A stretch of 64,000 nt of DNA from Cavia porcellus (taxonomy: Eukaryota > Chordata > Mammalia > Rodentia > Caviidae). The translations under genes were made by a program, and so were the position numbers. A model generated the notes under the pieces. It saw nothing but the letters and a program-made list of their open reading frames with translations, made no database searches and was not told the DNA's origin. The DNA lies in assembly GCF_034190915.1 (NCBI RefSeq), contig NW_026947625.1, forward strand, positions 434,001-498,000, written 5' to 3'. This document shows, piece after piece, positions 25,013-38,993 of this stretch (positions within the stretch are counted from its first letter, which is position 1; every line of letters starts with the position of its first letter).

Positions 25013-28000
25013 AGGAGTGAGAAAATCATCACGGGGTGGTGCGCATTGTATGGGTGTGTGTTACATTACATTCACTAGTAGGAGTGAGAAAAACATCACG
25101 GGGTGGTGCACATTGTATGGGTGTGTGTTACATTACATTCACTAGTAGGAGTGAGAAAAACATGACGGGGTGGTGCGCATTGTATGGGTGTGTGTTACAT
25201 TACATTCACTAGTAGGATGAGAAAAACATCACGGGGTGGTGCGCATTGTATGGGTGTGTGTTACAATACATTCAATAGTAGGAGTGAGAAAAACATCACG
25301 GGGTGGTGCGCATTGTATGGGTGTTTGTTACATTAGATTCACTAGTAGGAGTGAGAAAATCATCACGGGGTGGTGCGGATTGTATGGGTGTCTGTTACAT
25401 TACATTCACTAGTAGGATTGAGAAAAACATCACGGGGTGGTGCGCATTGTATGGGTGTGTGTTACATTACATTCACTAGTAGGAGTGAGAAAAACATCAC
25501 GGGGTGGTGCGCATTGTATGGGTGTGTGTTACATTACATTCACTACTAGAAGTGAGAAAAACATCACGGGGTGGTGCGCATTGTATGGGTGTGTGTTACA
25601 TTACATTCACTAGTAGGAGTGAGAAAAACATCACGGGGTGGTGCGCATTGTATGGGTGTGTGTTACATTACATTCACTAGTAGGAGTGACAAAAATATCA
25701 CGGGGTGGTGCGCATTGTATGGGTGTGTGTTACATTACATTCACTAGTAGGAGTGAGAAAAACATCACGGGGTGGTGCGCACTGTATGGGTGTGTGTTAC
25801 ATTACATTCAATATTAGCAGTGAGAAAAACATCACGGGGTGGTGCGCATTGTATGGGTGTGTGTTACATTACATTCACTAGTAGGAGTGAGAAAAATATC
25901 ATGGGGTGGTGCGCATTGTATGGGTGTGTTACAGTACATTCACTAGTAGCAGTGAGAAAAGCATCAGGGGGTGGTGCGCATTGTATGGGTGTGTGTTACA
26001 TTAGATTCACTAGTAGGAGTGAGAAAATCATCACTGGGTGGTGCGCATTGTATGGGTGTGTGTTACATTAGATTCACTAGTAGGAGTGAGAAAATCATCA
26101 CGGGGTGGTGCGCATTGTATGGGTGTGTGTTACATTAGATTCACTAGTAGGATTGAGAAAAACATCACGGGATGGTGCGCATTGTATGGGTGTGTGTTAC
26201 ATTAGATTCACTAGTAGGAGTGAGAAAATCATCATGGGGTGGTGCGCATTGTATGGGTGTGTGTTACATTACATTCACTAGTAGCAGTGAGAAAAACATC
26301 ACGGGGTGGTGCGCATTGTATGGGTGTGTGTTACATTAGATTCACTAGTAGGAGTGAGAAAAACATCACGGGGTGGTGCGCATTGTATGGGTGTGTGTTA
26401 CATTAGATTCACTAGTAGGAGTGAGAAAAACATCACGGGGTGGTGCGCATTGTATGGGTGTGTGTTACATTAGATTCACTAGTAGGAGTGAGAAAATCAT
26501 CACGGGGTGTTGCACATTGTATGGGTGTGTGTTACATTACATTCACTAGTAGGAGTGAGAAAAACATCACGGGGTGGTGCGCATTGTATTGGTGTGTGTT
26601 ACATTACATTCACTAGTAGGAGTGAGAAAAACATCACGGGGTGGTGCACATTGTATTGGTGTGTGTTACATTACATTCACTAGTAGGAGTGAGAAAAACA
26701 TCACGGGGTGGTGCGCATTGTATGGGTGTGTGTTACATTACATTCACTAGTAGGAGTGAGAAAAACATCACGGGGTGGTGCGCATTGTATGGGTGTGTTA
26801 CATTACGTTCACTAGTAGGAGTGAGAAAAACATCACGGGGTGGTGCGCATTGTATGGGTGTCTGTTACATTAGATTCACTAGTAGGAGTGAGAAAAACAT
26901 CACGGGGTGCTGCGCATTGTATGGGTGTGTGTTACATTACATTCACTAGTAGGAGTGAGAAAAACATCACGGGGTGGTGCGCATTGTATGGGTGTGTGTT
27001 ACATTACATTCACTAGTAGGAGTGAGAAAAACATCACGGGGTGGTGCGCATTGTATGGGTGTGTGTTACATTACATTCACTAGTAGGAGTGAGAAAAACA
27101 TCACGGGGTGGTGCGCATTGTATGGGTGTGTGTTACATTAGACTCTCTAGTAGGAGTGAGAAAAACATCACGGGGTGGTGCGCATTGTATGGGTGTGTGT
27201 TACATTAGATTCACTAGTAGGAGTGAGAAAAACATCACGGGGTGGTGCGCATTGTATGGGTGTGTGTTACATTAGATTCACTAGTAGGAGTGAGAAAATC
27301 ATCACGGGGTGGTGCGCATTGTATGGGTGTGTGTTACATTACATTCACTAGTAGGAGTGAGAAAATCATCACGGGGTGGTGCGCATTGTATAGGTGTGTG
27401 TTACATTACATTCACTAGTAGGAGTGAGAAAAACATCACGGGGTGGTGCGCATTGTATGGGTGTGTGTTACATTAGATTCACTAGTAGGAGTGAGAAAAA
27501 CATCACGGGGTGGTGCGCATTGTATGGGTGTTTGTTACATTACATTCACTAGTAGGAGTGAGAAAATCAACACGTGGTGGTGCGCATTGTATGGGTGTGT
27601 GTTACATTACATTCACTAGTAGGAGTGAGAAAAACATCACGGGGTTGTGTGCATTGTATGGGTGTGTGTTACATTACATTCACTAGTAGGAGTGAGAAAA
27701 ACATCACGGGGTGGTGCGCATTGTATGGGTGTGTGTTACATTACATTCACTAGTAGGAGTGAGAAAAACATCACGGGGTGGTGCGCATTGTCTGGGTGTG
27801 TGTTACATTACATTCACTAGTTGAGTGCGAAAAACATCACGGGGTGGTGCGCATTGTATGGGTGTGTGTTACATTACATTCACTAGTAGGAGTGAGAAAA
27901 ACATCACGGGGTGGTGCGCATTGTATGGGTGTGTGTTACATTAGATTCACTAGTAGGAGTGAGAAAAACATCACGGGGTGGTGCGCATTGTATGGGTGTG

Positions 28001-31000
28001 TGTTACATTACATTCACTAGAAGGAGTGAGAAAAACATCACGGAGTGGTGCGCATTGTATGGGTGTGTGTTACATTACATTCACTAGTAGGATGAGAAAA
28101 ACATCACGGGGTGGTGCGCATTGTATGGTTGTGTGTTACAATACATTCAATAGTAGGAGTGAGAAAAACATCACGGGGTGGTGCGCATTGTATGGGTGTT
28201 TGTTACATTAGATTCACTAGTAGGAGTGAGAAAATCATCACGGGGTGGTGCGGATTGTATGGGTGTGTGTTACATTACATTCACTAGTAGGAGTGAGAAA
28301 AACATCACGGGGTGGTGCGCATTGTATGGGTGTGTGTTACATTACATTCACTAGTAGGAGTGAGAAAAACATCACGGAGTGGTGCGCATTGTATGGGTGT
28401 GTGTTACATTACATTCACTAGTAGGAGTGAGAAAAACATCACGGGGTGGTGCGCATTGTATGGGTGTGTGTTACATTAGATTCACTAGTAGGAGTGAGAA
28501 AAACATCACGGGGTGGTGCGCATTGTATGGGTGTGTGTTACATTAGATTCACTAGTAGGAGTGAGAAAATCATCACGGGGTGTTGCACATTGTATGGGTG
28601 TTTGTTACATTACATTCACTAGTAGGAGTGAGAAAAACATCACGGGGTGGTGCGCATTGTATTGGTGTGTGTTACATTACATTCACTAGTAGGAGTGAGA
28701 AAAACATCACGGGGTGGTGCACATTGTATTGGTGTGTGTTACATTACATTCACTAGTAGGAGTGAGAAAAACATCACGGGGTGGTGCGCATTGTATGGGT
28801 GTGTGTTACATTACATTCACTCGTAGGAGTGAGAAAAACATCACGGGGTGGTGCGCATTGTATGGGTGTGTTACATTACGTTCACTAGTAGGAGTGAGAA
28901 AAACATCACGGGGTGGTGCGCATTGTATGGGTGTCTGTTACATTAGATTCACTAGTAGGAGTGAGAAAAACTTCACGGGGTGCTGCGCATTGTATGGGTG
29001 TGTGTTACATTACATTCACTAGTAGGAGTGAGAAAAACATCACGGGGTGGTGCGCATTGTATGGGTGTGTGTTACATTACATTCACTAGTAGGAGTGAGA
29101 AAAACATCACGGGGTGGTGCGCATTGTATGGGTGTGTGTTACATTACATTCACTAGTAGGAGTGAGAAAAACATCACGGGGTGGTGCGCATTGTATGGGT
29201 GTGTGTTACATTAGATTCTCTAGTAGGAGTGAGAAAAACATCACGGGGTGGTGCGCATTGTATGGGTGTGTGTTACATTAGATTCACTAGTAGGAGTGAG
29301 AAAAACATCACGGGGTGGTGCACATTGTATGGGTGTGTGTTACATTAGATTCACTAGTAGGAGTGAGAAAATCATCACGGGGTGGTGCGCATTGTATGGG
29401 TGTGTGTTACATTACATTCACTAGTAGGAGTGAGAAAATCATCACGGGGTGGTGCGCATTGTATAGGTGTGTGTTACATTACATTCACTAGTAGGAGTGA
29501 GAAAAACATCACGGGGTGGTGCGCATTGTATGGGTGTGTGTTACATTAGATTCACTAGTAGGAGTGAGAAAAACATCACGGGGTGGTGCGCATTGTATGG
29601 GTGTTTGTTACATTACATTCACTAGTAGGAGTGAGAAAATCAACACGTGGTGGTGCGCATTGTATGGGTGTGTGTTACATTACATTCACTAGTAGGAGTG
29701 AGAAAAACATCACGGGGTTGTGTGCATTGTATGGGTGTGTGTTACATTACATTCACTAGTAGGAGTGAGAAAAACATCATGGGGTGGTGCGCATTGTATG
29801 GGTGTGTGTTACATTACATTCACTAGTAGGAGTGAGAAAAACATCACGGGGTGGTGCGCATTGTCTGGGTGTGTGTTACATTACATTCACTAGTAGGAGT
29901 GCGAAAAACATCACGGGGTGGTGCGCATTGTATGGGTGTGTGTTACATTACATTCACTAGTAGGAGTGAGAAAAACATCACGGGGTGGTGCGCATTGTAT
30001 GGGTGTGTGTTACATTACATTCACTAGTAGGAGTGAGAAAAACATCACGGGGTGGTGCGCATTGTATGGGTGTGTGTTACATTACATTCACTAGTAGGAG
30101 TGAGAAAAACATCACGGGGTGGTGCGCATTGTATGGGTGTGTGTTACATTACATTCACTAGTAGGAGTGAGAAAAACATCACGGTGTGGTGCGCATTGTA
30201 TGGGTGTGTGTTACATTAGATTCACTAGTAGGAGTGAGAAAAACATCACGGGGTGGTGCGCATTGTATGGGTGTGTGTTACATTACATTCACTAGAAGGA
30301 GTGAGAAAAACATCACAGAGTGGTGCGCATTGTATGGGTGTGTGTTACATTACATTGACTAGTAGGATGAGAAAAACATCACGGGGTGGTGCGCATTGTA
30401 TGGTTGTGTGTTACAATACATTCAATAGTAGGAGTGAGAAAAACATCACGGGGTGGTGCGCATTGTATGGGTGTTTGTTACATTAGATTCACTAGTAGGA
30501 GTGAGAAAATCATCACGGGGTGGTGCGGATTGTATGGGTGTGTGTTACATTACATTCACTAGTAGGAGTGAGAAAAACATCACGGGGTGGTGCGCATTGT
30601 ATGGGTGTGTGTTACATTACATTCACTAGTAGGAGTGAGAAAAACATCACGGAGTGGTGCGCATTGTATGGGTGTGTGTTACATTACATTCACTAGTAGG
30701 AGTGAGAAAAACATCACGGGGTGGTGCGCATTGTATGGGTGTGTGTTACATTACATTCACTAGTAGGAGTGAGAAAAACATCACGGGGTGGTGCGCATTG
30801 TATGGGTGTGTGTTACATTACATTCACTAGTAGGAGTGAGAAAAACATCACGGGGTGTGCGCATTGTATGGGTGTGTGTTACATTACATTCACTAGTAGG
30901 AGTGAGAAAAATATCACGGGGTGGTGCGCATTGTATGGGTGTGTTACATTACATTCACTAGTAGCAGTGAGAAAAACATCACGGGGTGGTGCGCATTGTA

Positions 31001-33175
31001 TGGGTGTGTGTTACATTAGATTCACTAGTAGGAGTGAGAAAATCATCACGGGGTGGTGCGCATTTTATGGGTGTGTGTTACATTACATTCACTAGTAGGA
31101 TTGAGAAAAACATCACGGGGTGGTGCGCATTGTATGGGTGTGTGTTACATTAGATTCACTAGTAGGAGTGAGAAAATCATCACGGGGTGGTGCGCATTGT
31201 ATGGGTGTGTGTTACATTACATTCACTAGTATGAGTGAGAAAAACATCACGGGGTGGTGCGCATTGTATGGGTGTGTGTTACATTACATTCACTAGTAGG
31301 AGTGAGAAAAACATCACGGGGTGGTGCGCATTGTATGGGTGTGTGTTACATTACATTCACTACTAGGAGTGAGAAAAACATCACGGGGTGGTGTGATTCG
31401 GAGGGTCTGAATCAGGATAGGCAGTGAGTGGCAATGTAAGATGGAGAAAAGCACCGCAGGGTGGTCAGCATGGGGAGGTCAGGGAACATGCAGTGGCAAT
31501 GTATGATAGGTTTCTGAAAAACATCGCGGGGTGGTGCGCATTGTATGGGTGTGTGTTACATTACATTCACTAGTAGGAGTGAGAAAAACATCACGGGGTG
31601 GTGCGCATTGTATGGATGTGTGTTACATTACATTCACTAGTAGGAGTGAGACAAATATCACGGGGTGGTGCGCATTGTATGGGTGTGTGTTACATTACAT
31701 TCACTAATAGGAGTGCGAAAAACATCACGGGGTGGTGCGCATTGTATGGGTGTGTGTTACATTACATTCACTAGTAGGAGTGAGAAAAACATCACGGGGT
31801 GGTGCGCATTGTATGGGTGTGTGTTATATTAGATTCACTAGTAGGAGTGAGAAAAACATCACGGGGTGGTGCGCATTGTATGGGTGTGTGTTACATTACA
31901 TTCACTAGTAGGAGTGAGAAAAACATCACGGGGTGGTGCGCATTGTTTGGGTGTGTGTTACATTAGATTCACTAGTAGGAGTGAGAAAAACATCGGGGGG
32001 GTGTGCAATGTATGGGTGTGTGTTACATTACATTCACTAGAAGGAGTGAGAAAAACATCACGGGGTGGTGCGCATTGTATGGGTGTGTGTTACATTACAT
32101 TCACTAGTAGGATGAGAAAAACATCACGGGGTGGTGCGCATTGTATGGGTGTGTGTTACAATACATTCAATAGTAGGAGTGAGAAAAACATCACGGGGTG
32201 GTGCGCATTGTATGGGTGTTTGTTACATTAGATTCACTAGTAGGAGTGAGAAAATCATCACGGGGTGGTGCGGATTGTATGGGTGTGTGTTACATTACAT
32301 TCACTAGTAGGAGTGAGAAAAACATCACGGGGTGGTGCGCATTGTATGGGTGTGTGTTACATTACATTCACTAGTAGGAGTGAGAAAAACATCACGGGGT
32401 GGTGCGCATTGTATGGGTGTGTGTTACATTACATTCACTAGTAGGAGTGAGAAAAACATCACGGGGTGGTGCGCATTGTATGGGTGTGTGTTACATTACA
32501 TTCACTAGTAGGAGTGAGAAAACATCACGGGGTGGTGCGCATTGTATGGGTGTGTGTTACATTACATTCACTAGTAGGAGTGACAAAAACATCACGGGGT
32601 GGTGCGCATTGTATGGGTGTGTGTTACATTACATTCACTAGTAGGAGTGAGAAAAACATCACGGGGTGGTGCGCATTGTATGGGTGTGTGTTACATTACA
32701 TTCACTAGTAGGAGTGAGAAAAATATCACGGGGTGGTGCGCATTGTATGGGTGTGTTACATTACATTCACTAGTAGCAGTGAGAAAAACTTCACGGGGTG
32801 GTGCGCATTGTATGGGTGTGTGTTACATTAGATTCACTAGTAGGAGTGAGAAAATCATCACGGGGTGGTGCGCATTGTATGGGTTTGTGTTACAATAGAT
32901 TCACTAGTAGGAGTGAGAAAATCATCACGGGGTGGTGCGCATTGTATGGGTGTGTGTTACATTACATTCACTAGTAGGAGTGAGAAAAATATCACGGGGT
33001 GGTGCGCATTATATGGGTGTGTTACATTACATTCACTAGTAGCAGTGAGAAAAACATCACGGGGTGGTGCGCATTGTATGGGTGTGTGTTACATTAGATT
33101 CACTAGTAGGAGTGAGAAAAATCATCACGGGGTGGTGCGCATTGTATGGGTGTGTGTTACAATAGATTCACTAGT
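25013..33175. repeat. 8,163-bp tandem duplication, copy 2
   Basis: Partner of 16850-25012. Private changes sit near the right end: one A lost from the A5 tract near 32518 (GAGAAAACATC), one A gained near 33118 (GAGAAAAATCATC), and GGGTTTGTG near 32885. The two homopolymer changes cancel, so the offset goes 8,163, 8,162, 8,163. The gain also removes a periodic stop and opens a 147-codon frame at 32865-33308, which I regard as noise. The start of a third copy continues to about 33.9 kb (GCACATTTTATGG near 33272 is private to it), where the variant order changes to that of the second domain. Confidence 0.9.
31385..31527. repeat. Divergent monomer pair, copy 7 (twin of copy 6)
   Basis: Exactly 8,163 bp after copy 6, with the same three diagnostic changes. 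It is the last divergent pair in the window: the remaining 32 kb has none, although two sites (near 57.9 and 60.8 kb) keep part of its usual left flank. Confidence 0.95.
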
Positions 33176-33949
33176 AGGAGTGAGAAAATCATCACGGGGT
33201 GGTGCGCATTGTATGGGTGTGTGTTACATTACATTCACTAGTAGGAGTGAGAAAAACATCACGGGGTGGTGCACATTTTATGGGTGTGTGTTACATTACA
33301 TTCACTAGTAGGAGTGAGAAAAACATGACGGGGTGGTGCGCATTGTATGGGTGTGTGTTACATTACATTCACTAGTAGGATGAGAAAAACATCACGGGGT
33401 GGTGCGCATTGTATGGGTGTGTGTTACAATACATTCAATAGTAGGAGTGAGAAAAACATCACGGGGTGGTGCGCATTGTATGGGTGTTTGTTACATTAGA
33501 TTCACTAGTAGGAGTGAGAAAATCATCACGGGGTGGTGCGGATTGTATGGGTGTCTGTTACATTACATTCACTAGTAGGATTGAGAAAAACATCACGGGG
33601 TGGTGCGCATTGTATGGGTGTGTGTTACATTACATTCACTAGTAGGAGTGAGAAAAACATCACGGGGTGGTGCGCATTGTATGGGTGTGTGTTACATTAC
33701 ATTCACTACTAGAAGTGAGAAAAACATCACGGGGTGGTGCGCATTGTATGGGTGTGTGTTACATTACATTCACTAGTAGGAGTGAGAAAAACATCACGGG
33801 GTGGTGCGCATTGTATGGGTGTGTGTTACATTACATTCACTAGTAGGAGTGACAAAAACATCACGGGGTGGTGCGCATTGTATGGGTGTGTGTTACATTA
33901 CATTCACTAGTAGGAGTGAGAAAAACATCACGGGGTGGTGCGCATTGTA

Positions 33950-36900
33950 TGGGTGTGTGTTACATTACATTCAATAGTAGGAGTGAGAAAAACATCACGG
34001 GGTGGTGCGCATTGTATGGGTGTGTGTTACATTACATTCACTAGTAGGAGTGAGAAAAATATCATGGTGTGGTGCGCATTGTATGGGTGTGTTACAGTAC
34101 ATTCACTAGTAGCAGTGAGAAAAACATCAGGGGGTGGTGCGCATTGTATGGGTGTGTGTTACATTAGATTCACTAGTAGGAGTGAGAAAATCATCACGGG
34201 GTGGTGTGCATTGTATGGGTGTGTGTTACATTAGATTCACTAGTAGGAGTGAGAAAATCATCACGGGGTGGTGCGCATTGTATGGGTGTGTGTTACATTA
34301 GATTCACTAGTAGGATTGAGAAAAACATCACGGGGTTGTGCGCATTGTATGGGTGTGTGTTACATTAGATTCACTAGTAGGAGTGAGAAAATCATCATGG
34401 GGTGGTGCGCATTGTATGGGTGTGTGTTACATTACATTCACTAGTAGCAGTGAGGAAAACATCACGGGGTGGTGCGCATTGTATGGGTGTGTGTTACATT
34501 AGATTCACTAGTAGGAGTGAGAAAAACATCACGGGGTGGTGCGCATTGTATGGGTGTGTGTTACATTAGATTCACTAGTAGGAGTGAGAAAAACATCACG
34601 GGGTGGTGCGCATTGTATGGGTGTGTGTTACATTAGATTCACTAGTAGGAGTGAGAAAAACATCACGGGGTGGTGCGCATTGTATGGGTGTGTGTTACAT
34701 TACATTCACTAGTAGGAGTGAGAAAAACATCACGGGGTGGTGCGCATTGTATGGGTGTGTGTTACATTACATTCACTAGTAGGAGTGAGAAAAACATCAC
34801 GGGGTGGTGCGCATTGTATGGGTGTGTTACATTACGTTCACTAGTAGGAGTGAGAAAAACATCACGGGGTGGTGCGCATTGTATGGGTGTCTGTTACATT
34901 AGATTCACTAGTAGGAGTGAGAAAAACATCACGGGGTGCTGCGCATTGTATGGGTGTGTGTTACATTACATTCACTAGTAGGAGTGAGAAAAACATCACG
35001 GGGTGGTGCGCATTGTATGGGTGTGTGTTACATTACATTCACTAGTAGGAGTGAGAAAAACATCACGGGGTGGTGCGCATTGTATGGGTGTGTGTTACAT
35101 TACCTTCACTAGTAGGAGTCAGAAAAACATCACGGGGTGGTGCGCATTGTATGGGTGTGTGTTACATTACCTTCACTAGTAGGAGTGAGAAAAACATCAC
35201 GGGGTGGTGCGCATTGTATGGGTGTGTGTTACATTACATTCACTAGTAGGAGTGAAAAAAAAAAAACGGGGTTGTGTGCATTGTATGGGTGTGTGTTACA
35301 TTACATTCACTAGTAGGAGTGAGAAAAACATCACGGGGTGGTGCGCATTGTATGGGTGTGTGTTACATTACATTCACTAGTAGGAGTGAGAAAAACATCA
35401 CGGGGTGGTGCGCATTGTATGGGTGTGTGTTACATTACATTCACTAGTAGGAGTGTGAAAAACATCACGGGGTGGTGCGCATTGTATGGGTGTGTGTTAC
35501 ATTACATTCACTAGTAGGAGTGAGAAAAACATCACGGGGTGGTGCGCATTGTATGGGTGTGTGTTACATTACATTCACTAGTAGGAGTGCGAAAAACATC
35601 ACGGGGTGGTGCGCATTGTATGGGTGTGTGTTACATTACATTCACTAGTAGGAGTGCGAAAAACATCACGGGGTGGTGCGCATTGTATGGGTGTGTGTTA
35701 TATTACATTCACTAGTAGGAGTGAGAAAAACATCACGGGGTGGTGCGCATTGTATGGGTGTGTGTTACGTTACATTCACTAGTAGGAGTTAGAAAAACAT
35801 CACGGGGTGGTGCGCATTGTATGGGTGTGTGTTACGTTACATTCACTAGTAGGAGTGAGAAAAACATCACGGGGTGGTGCGCATTGTATGGGTGTGTGTT
35901 ACATTACATTCACTAGTAGGAGTGAGAAAAACATCACGGGGTGGTGCGCATTGTATGGGTGTGTGTTACATTACATTCACTAGTAGGAGTGAGAAAAACA
36001 TCACGGGGTGGTGCGCATTGTATAGGTGTGTGTTACATTACATTCACTAGAAGGAGTGAGAAAAACATCACGGGGTGGTGCGCATTGTATGGGTGTGTGT
36101 TACATTACATTCACTAGTAGGATGAGAAAAACATCACGGGGTGGTGCGCATTGTATGGGTGTGTGTTACAATACATTCAATAGTAGGAGTGAGAAAAACA
36201 TCACGGGGTGGTGCGCATTGTATGGGTGTTTGTTACATTAGATTCACTAGTAGGAGTGAAAAAATCATCACGGGGTGGTGCGGATTGTATGGGTGTGTGT
36301 TACATTACATTCACTAGTAGGAGTGAGAAAAACATCACGGGGTGGTGCGCATTGTATGGGTGTGTGTTACATTACATTCACTAGTAGGAGTGAGAAAAAC
36401 ATCACGGGGTGGTGCGCATTGTATGGGTGTGTGTTACATTACATTCACTAGTAGGAGTGAGAAAAATATCACGGGGTGGTGCGCATTGTATGGGTGTGTG
36501 TTACATTACATTCACTAGTAGGAGTGAGAAAAACATCACGGGGTGGTGCGCATTGTATGGGTGTGTGTTACATTACATTCACTAGTAGGATGAGAAAAAC
36601 ATCACGGGGTGGTGCACATTGTATGGGTGTGTGTTACAATACATTCAATAGTAGGAGTGAGAAAAACATCACGGGGTGGTGCGCATTGTATGGGTGTTTG
36701 TTACATTAGATTCACTAGTAGGAGTGAGAAAATCATCACGGGGTGGTGCGGATTGTATGGGTGTGTGTTACATTACATTCACTAGTAGGAGTGCGAAAAA
36801 CATCACGGGGTGGTGCGCATTGTATGGGTGTGTGTTACATTACATTCACTAGTAGGAGTGAGAAAAACATCACGGGGTGGTGCGCATTGTATGGGTGTGT

Positions 36901-37054
36901 GTTACATTACATTCACTAGTAGGAGTGCGAAAAACATCACGGGGTGGTGCGCATTGTATGGGTGTGTGTTACATTACATTCACTAGTAGGAGTGCGAAAA
37001 ACATCAAGGGGTGGTGCGCATTGTATGGGTGTGTGTTATATTACATTCACTAGT
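33950..37054. repeat. Transition into the second satellite domain
   Basis: After the last 8,163-bp homology, the monomer order becomes mostly consensus units with rare GTGCGAAAAAC, TTACCTTCAC, GTGTTATATTAC and GTTACGTTAC variants, and two 66-bp/CAATACATTCAATAG modules (near 36.13 and 36.60 kb, 468 bp apart). The segment at 36.0-36.7 kb matches 37.3-38.0 kb at an offset of 1,338 bp (20 monomers). No divergent pair is present. Confidence 0.7.
35255..35266. other. A12 tract replacing AGAAAAACATCA in one monomer
   Basis: In this monomer the 12 bases between AGTG and CGGGG are all A. The unit keeps its 67-bp length, so four scattered bases (G, C, T, C) have become A with no indel. It precedes a GGTTGTGTGC unit, like the units that follow CACGTG monomers. 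It is the only such tract in the window. The pattern could be an assembly or base-calling artefact. Confidence 0.9.
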
Positions 37055-38993
37055 AGGAGTGAGAAAAACATCACGGGGTGGTGCGCATTGTATGGGTGTG
37101 TGTTACGTAACATTCACTAGTAGGAGTGAGAAAAACATCACGGGGTGGTGCGCATTGTATGGGTGTGTGTTACGTTACATTCACTAGTAGGACTGAGAAA
37201 AACATCACGGGGTGGTGCGCATTGTATGGGTGTGTGTTACGTTACATTCACTAGTAGGAGTGAGAAAAACATCACGGGGTGGTGCGCATTGTATGGGTGT
37301 GTGTTACATTACATTCACTAGTAGGAGTGAGAAAAACATCACGGGGTGGTGCGCATTGTATGGGTGTGTGTTACATTACATTCACTAGAAGGAGTGAGAA
37401 AAACATCACGGGGTGGTGCGCATTGTATGGGTGTGTGTTACATTACATTCACTAGTAGGATGAGAAAAACATCACGGGGTGGTGCGCATTGTATGGGTGT
37501 GTGTTACAATACATTCAATAGTAGGAGTGAGAAAAACATCACGGGGTGGTGCGCATTGTATGGGTGTTTGTTACATTAGATTCACTAGTAGGAGTGAGAA
37601 AATCATCACGGGGTGGTGCGCATTGTATGGGTGTGTGTTACATTACATTCACTAGTAGGAGTGAGAAAAACATCACGGGGTGGTGCGCATTGTATGGGTG
37701 TGTGTTACATTACATTCACTAGTAGGATTGAGAAAAACATCACGGGGTGGTGCGCATTGTATGGGTGTGTGTTACATTACATTCACTAGTAGGAGTGAGA
37801 AAAACATCACGGGGTGGTGCGCATTGTATGGGTGTGTGTTACATTACATTCACTAGTAGGAGTGAGAAAAACATCACGGGGTGGTGCGCATTGTATGGGT
37901 GTGTGTTACATTACATTCACTAGTAGGATGAGAAAAACATCACGGGGTGGTGCGCATTGTATGGGTGTGTGTTACAATACATTCAATAGTAGGAGTGAGA
38001 AAAACATCACGGGGTGGTGCGCATTGTATGGGTGTTTGTTACATTAGATTCACTAGTAGGAGTGAGAAAATCATCACGGGGTGGTGCGGATTGTATGGGT
38101 GTCTGTTACATTACATTCACTAGTAGGAGTGAGAAAAACATCACGGGGTGGTGCGCATTGTATGGGTGTGTGTTACATTACATTCACTAGTAGGAGTGAG
38201 AAAAACATCACGGGGTGGTGCGCATTGTATGGGTGTGTGTTACATTACATTCACTACTAGAAGTGAGAAAAACATCACGGGGTGGTGCGCATTGTATGGG
38301 TGTGTGTTACATTACATTCACTAGTAGGAGTGAGAAAAACATCACGGGGTGGTGCGCATTGTATGGGTGTGTGTTACATTACATTCACTAGTAGGAGTGA
38401 CAAAAACATCACGGGGTGGTGCGCATTGTATGGGTGTGTGTTACATTACATTCAATCGTAGGAGTGAGAAAAACATCACGGGGTGGTGCGCATTGTATGG
38501 GTGTGTGTTACATTACATTCAATAGTAGGAGTGAGAAAAACATCACGGGGTGGTGCGCATTGTATGGGTGTGTGTTACATTACATTCACTAGTAGGAGTG
38601 AGAAAAATATCATGGGGTGGTGCGCATTGTATGGGTGTGTTACAGTACATTCACTAGTAGCAGTGAGAAAAACATCAGGGGGTGGTGCGCATTGTATTGG
38701 TGTGTGTTACATTAGATTCACTAGTAGGAGTGAGAAAATCATCACGGGGTGGTGCGCATTGTATGGGTGTGTGTTACATTAGATTCACTAGTAGGAGTGA
38801 GAAAATCATCACGGGGTGGTGCGCATTGTATGGGTGTGTGTTACATTAGATTCACTAGTAGGATTGAGAAAAACATCACGGGGTTGTGCGCATTGTATGG
38901 GTGTGTGTTACATTAGATTCACTAGTAGGAGTGAGAAAATCATCATGGGGTGGTGCGCATTGTATGGGTGTGTGTTACATTACATTCACTAGT
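37055..38993. repeat. 1,939-bp tandem duplication, copy 1 (29 monomers)
   Basis: Matches the following segment at an offset of 1,939 bp: GTTACGTTAC units, CACTAGAAGG, two 66-bp modules 468 bp apart, CACTACTAGAAG and the TACAGTAC module. Private changes include GTTACGTAAC near 37105 and CAATCGTAGG near 38455. The length equals 29 x 67 minus 4, which is explained by two 66-bp units and one 65-bp unit. Confidence 0.85.
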
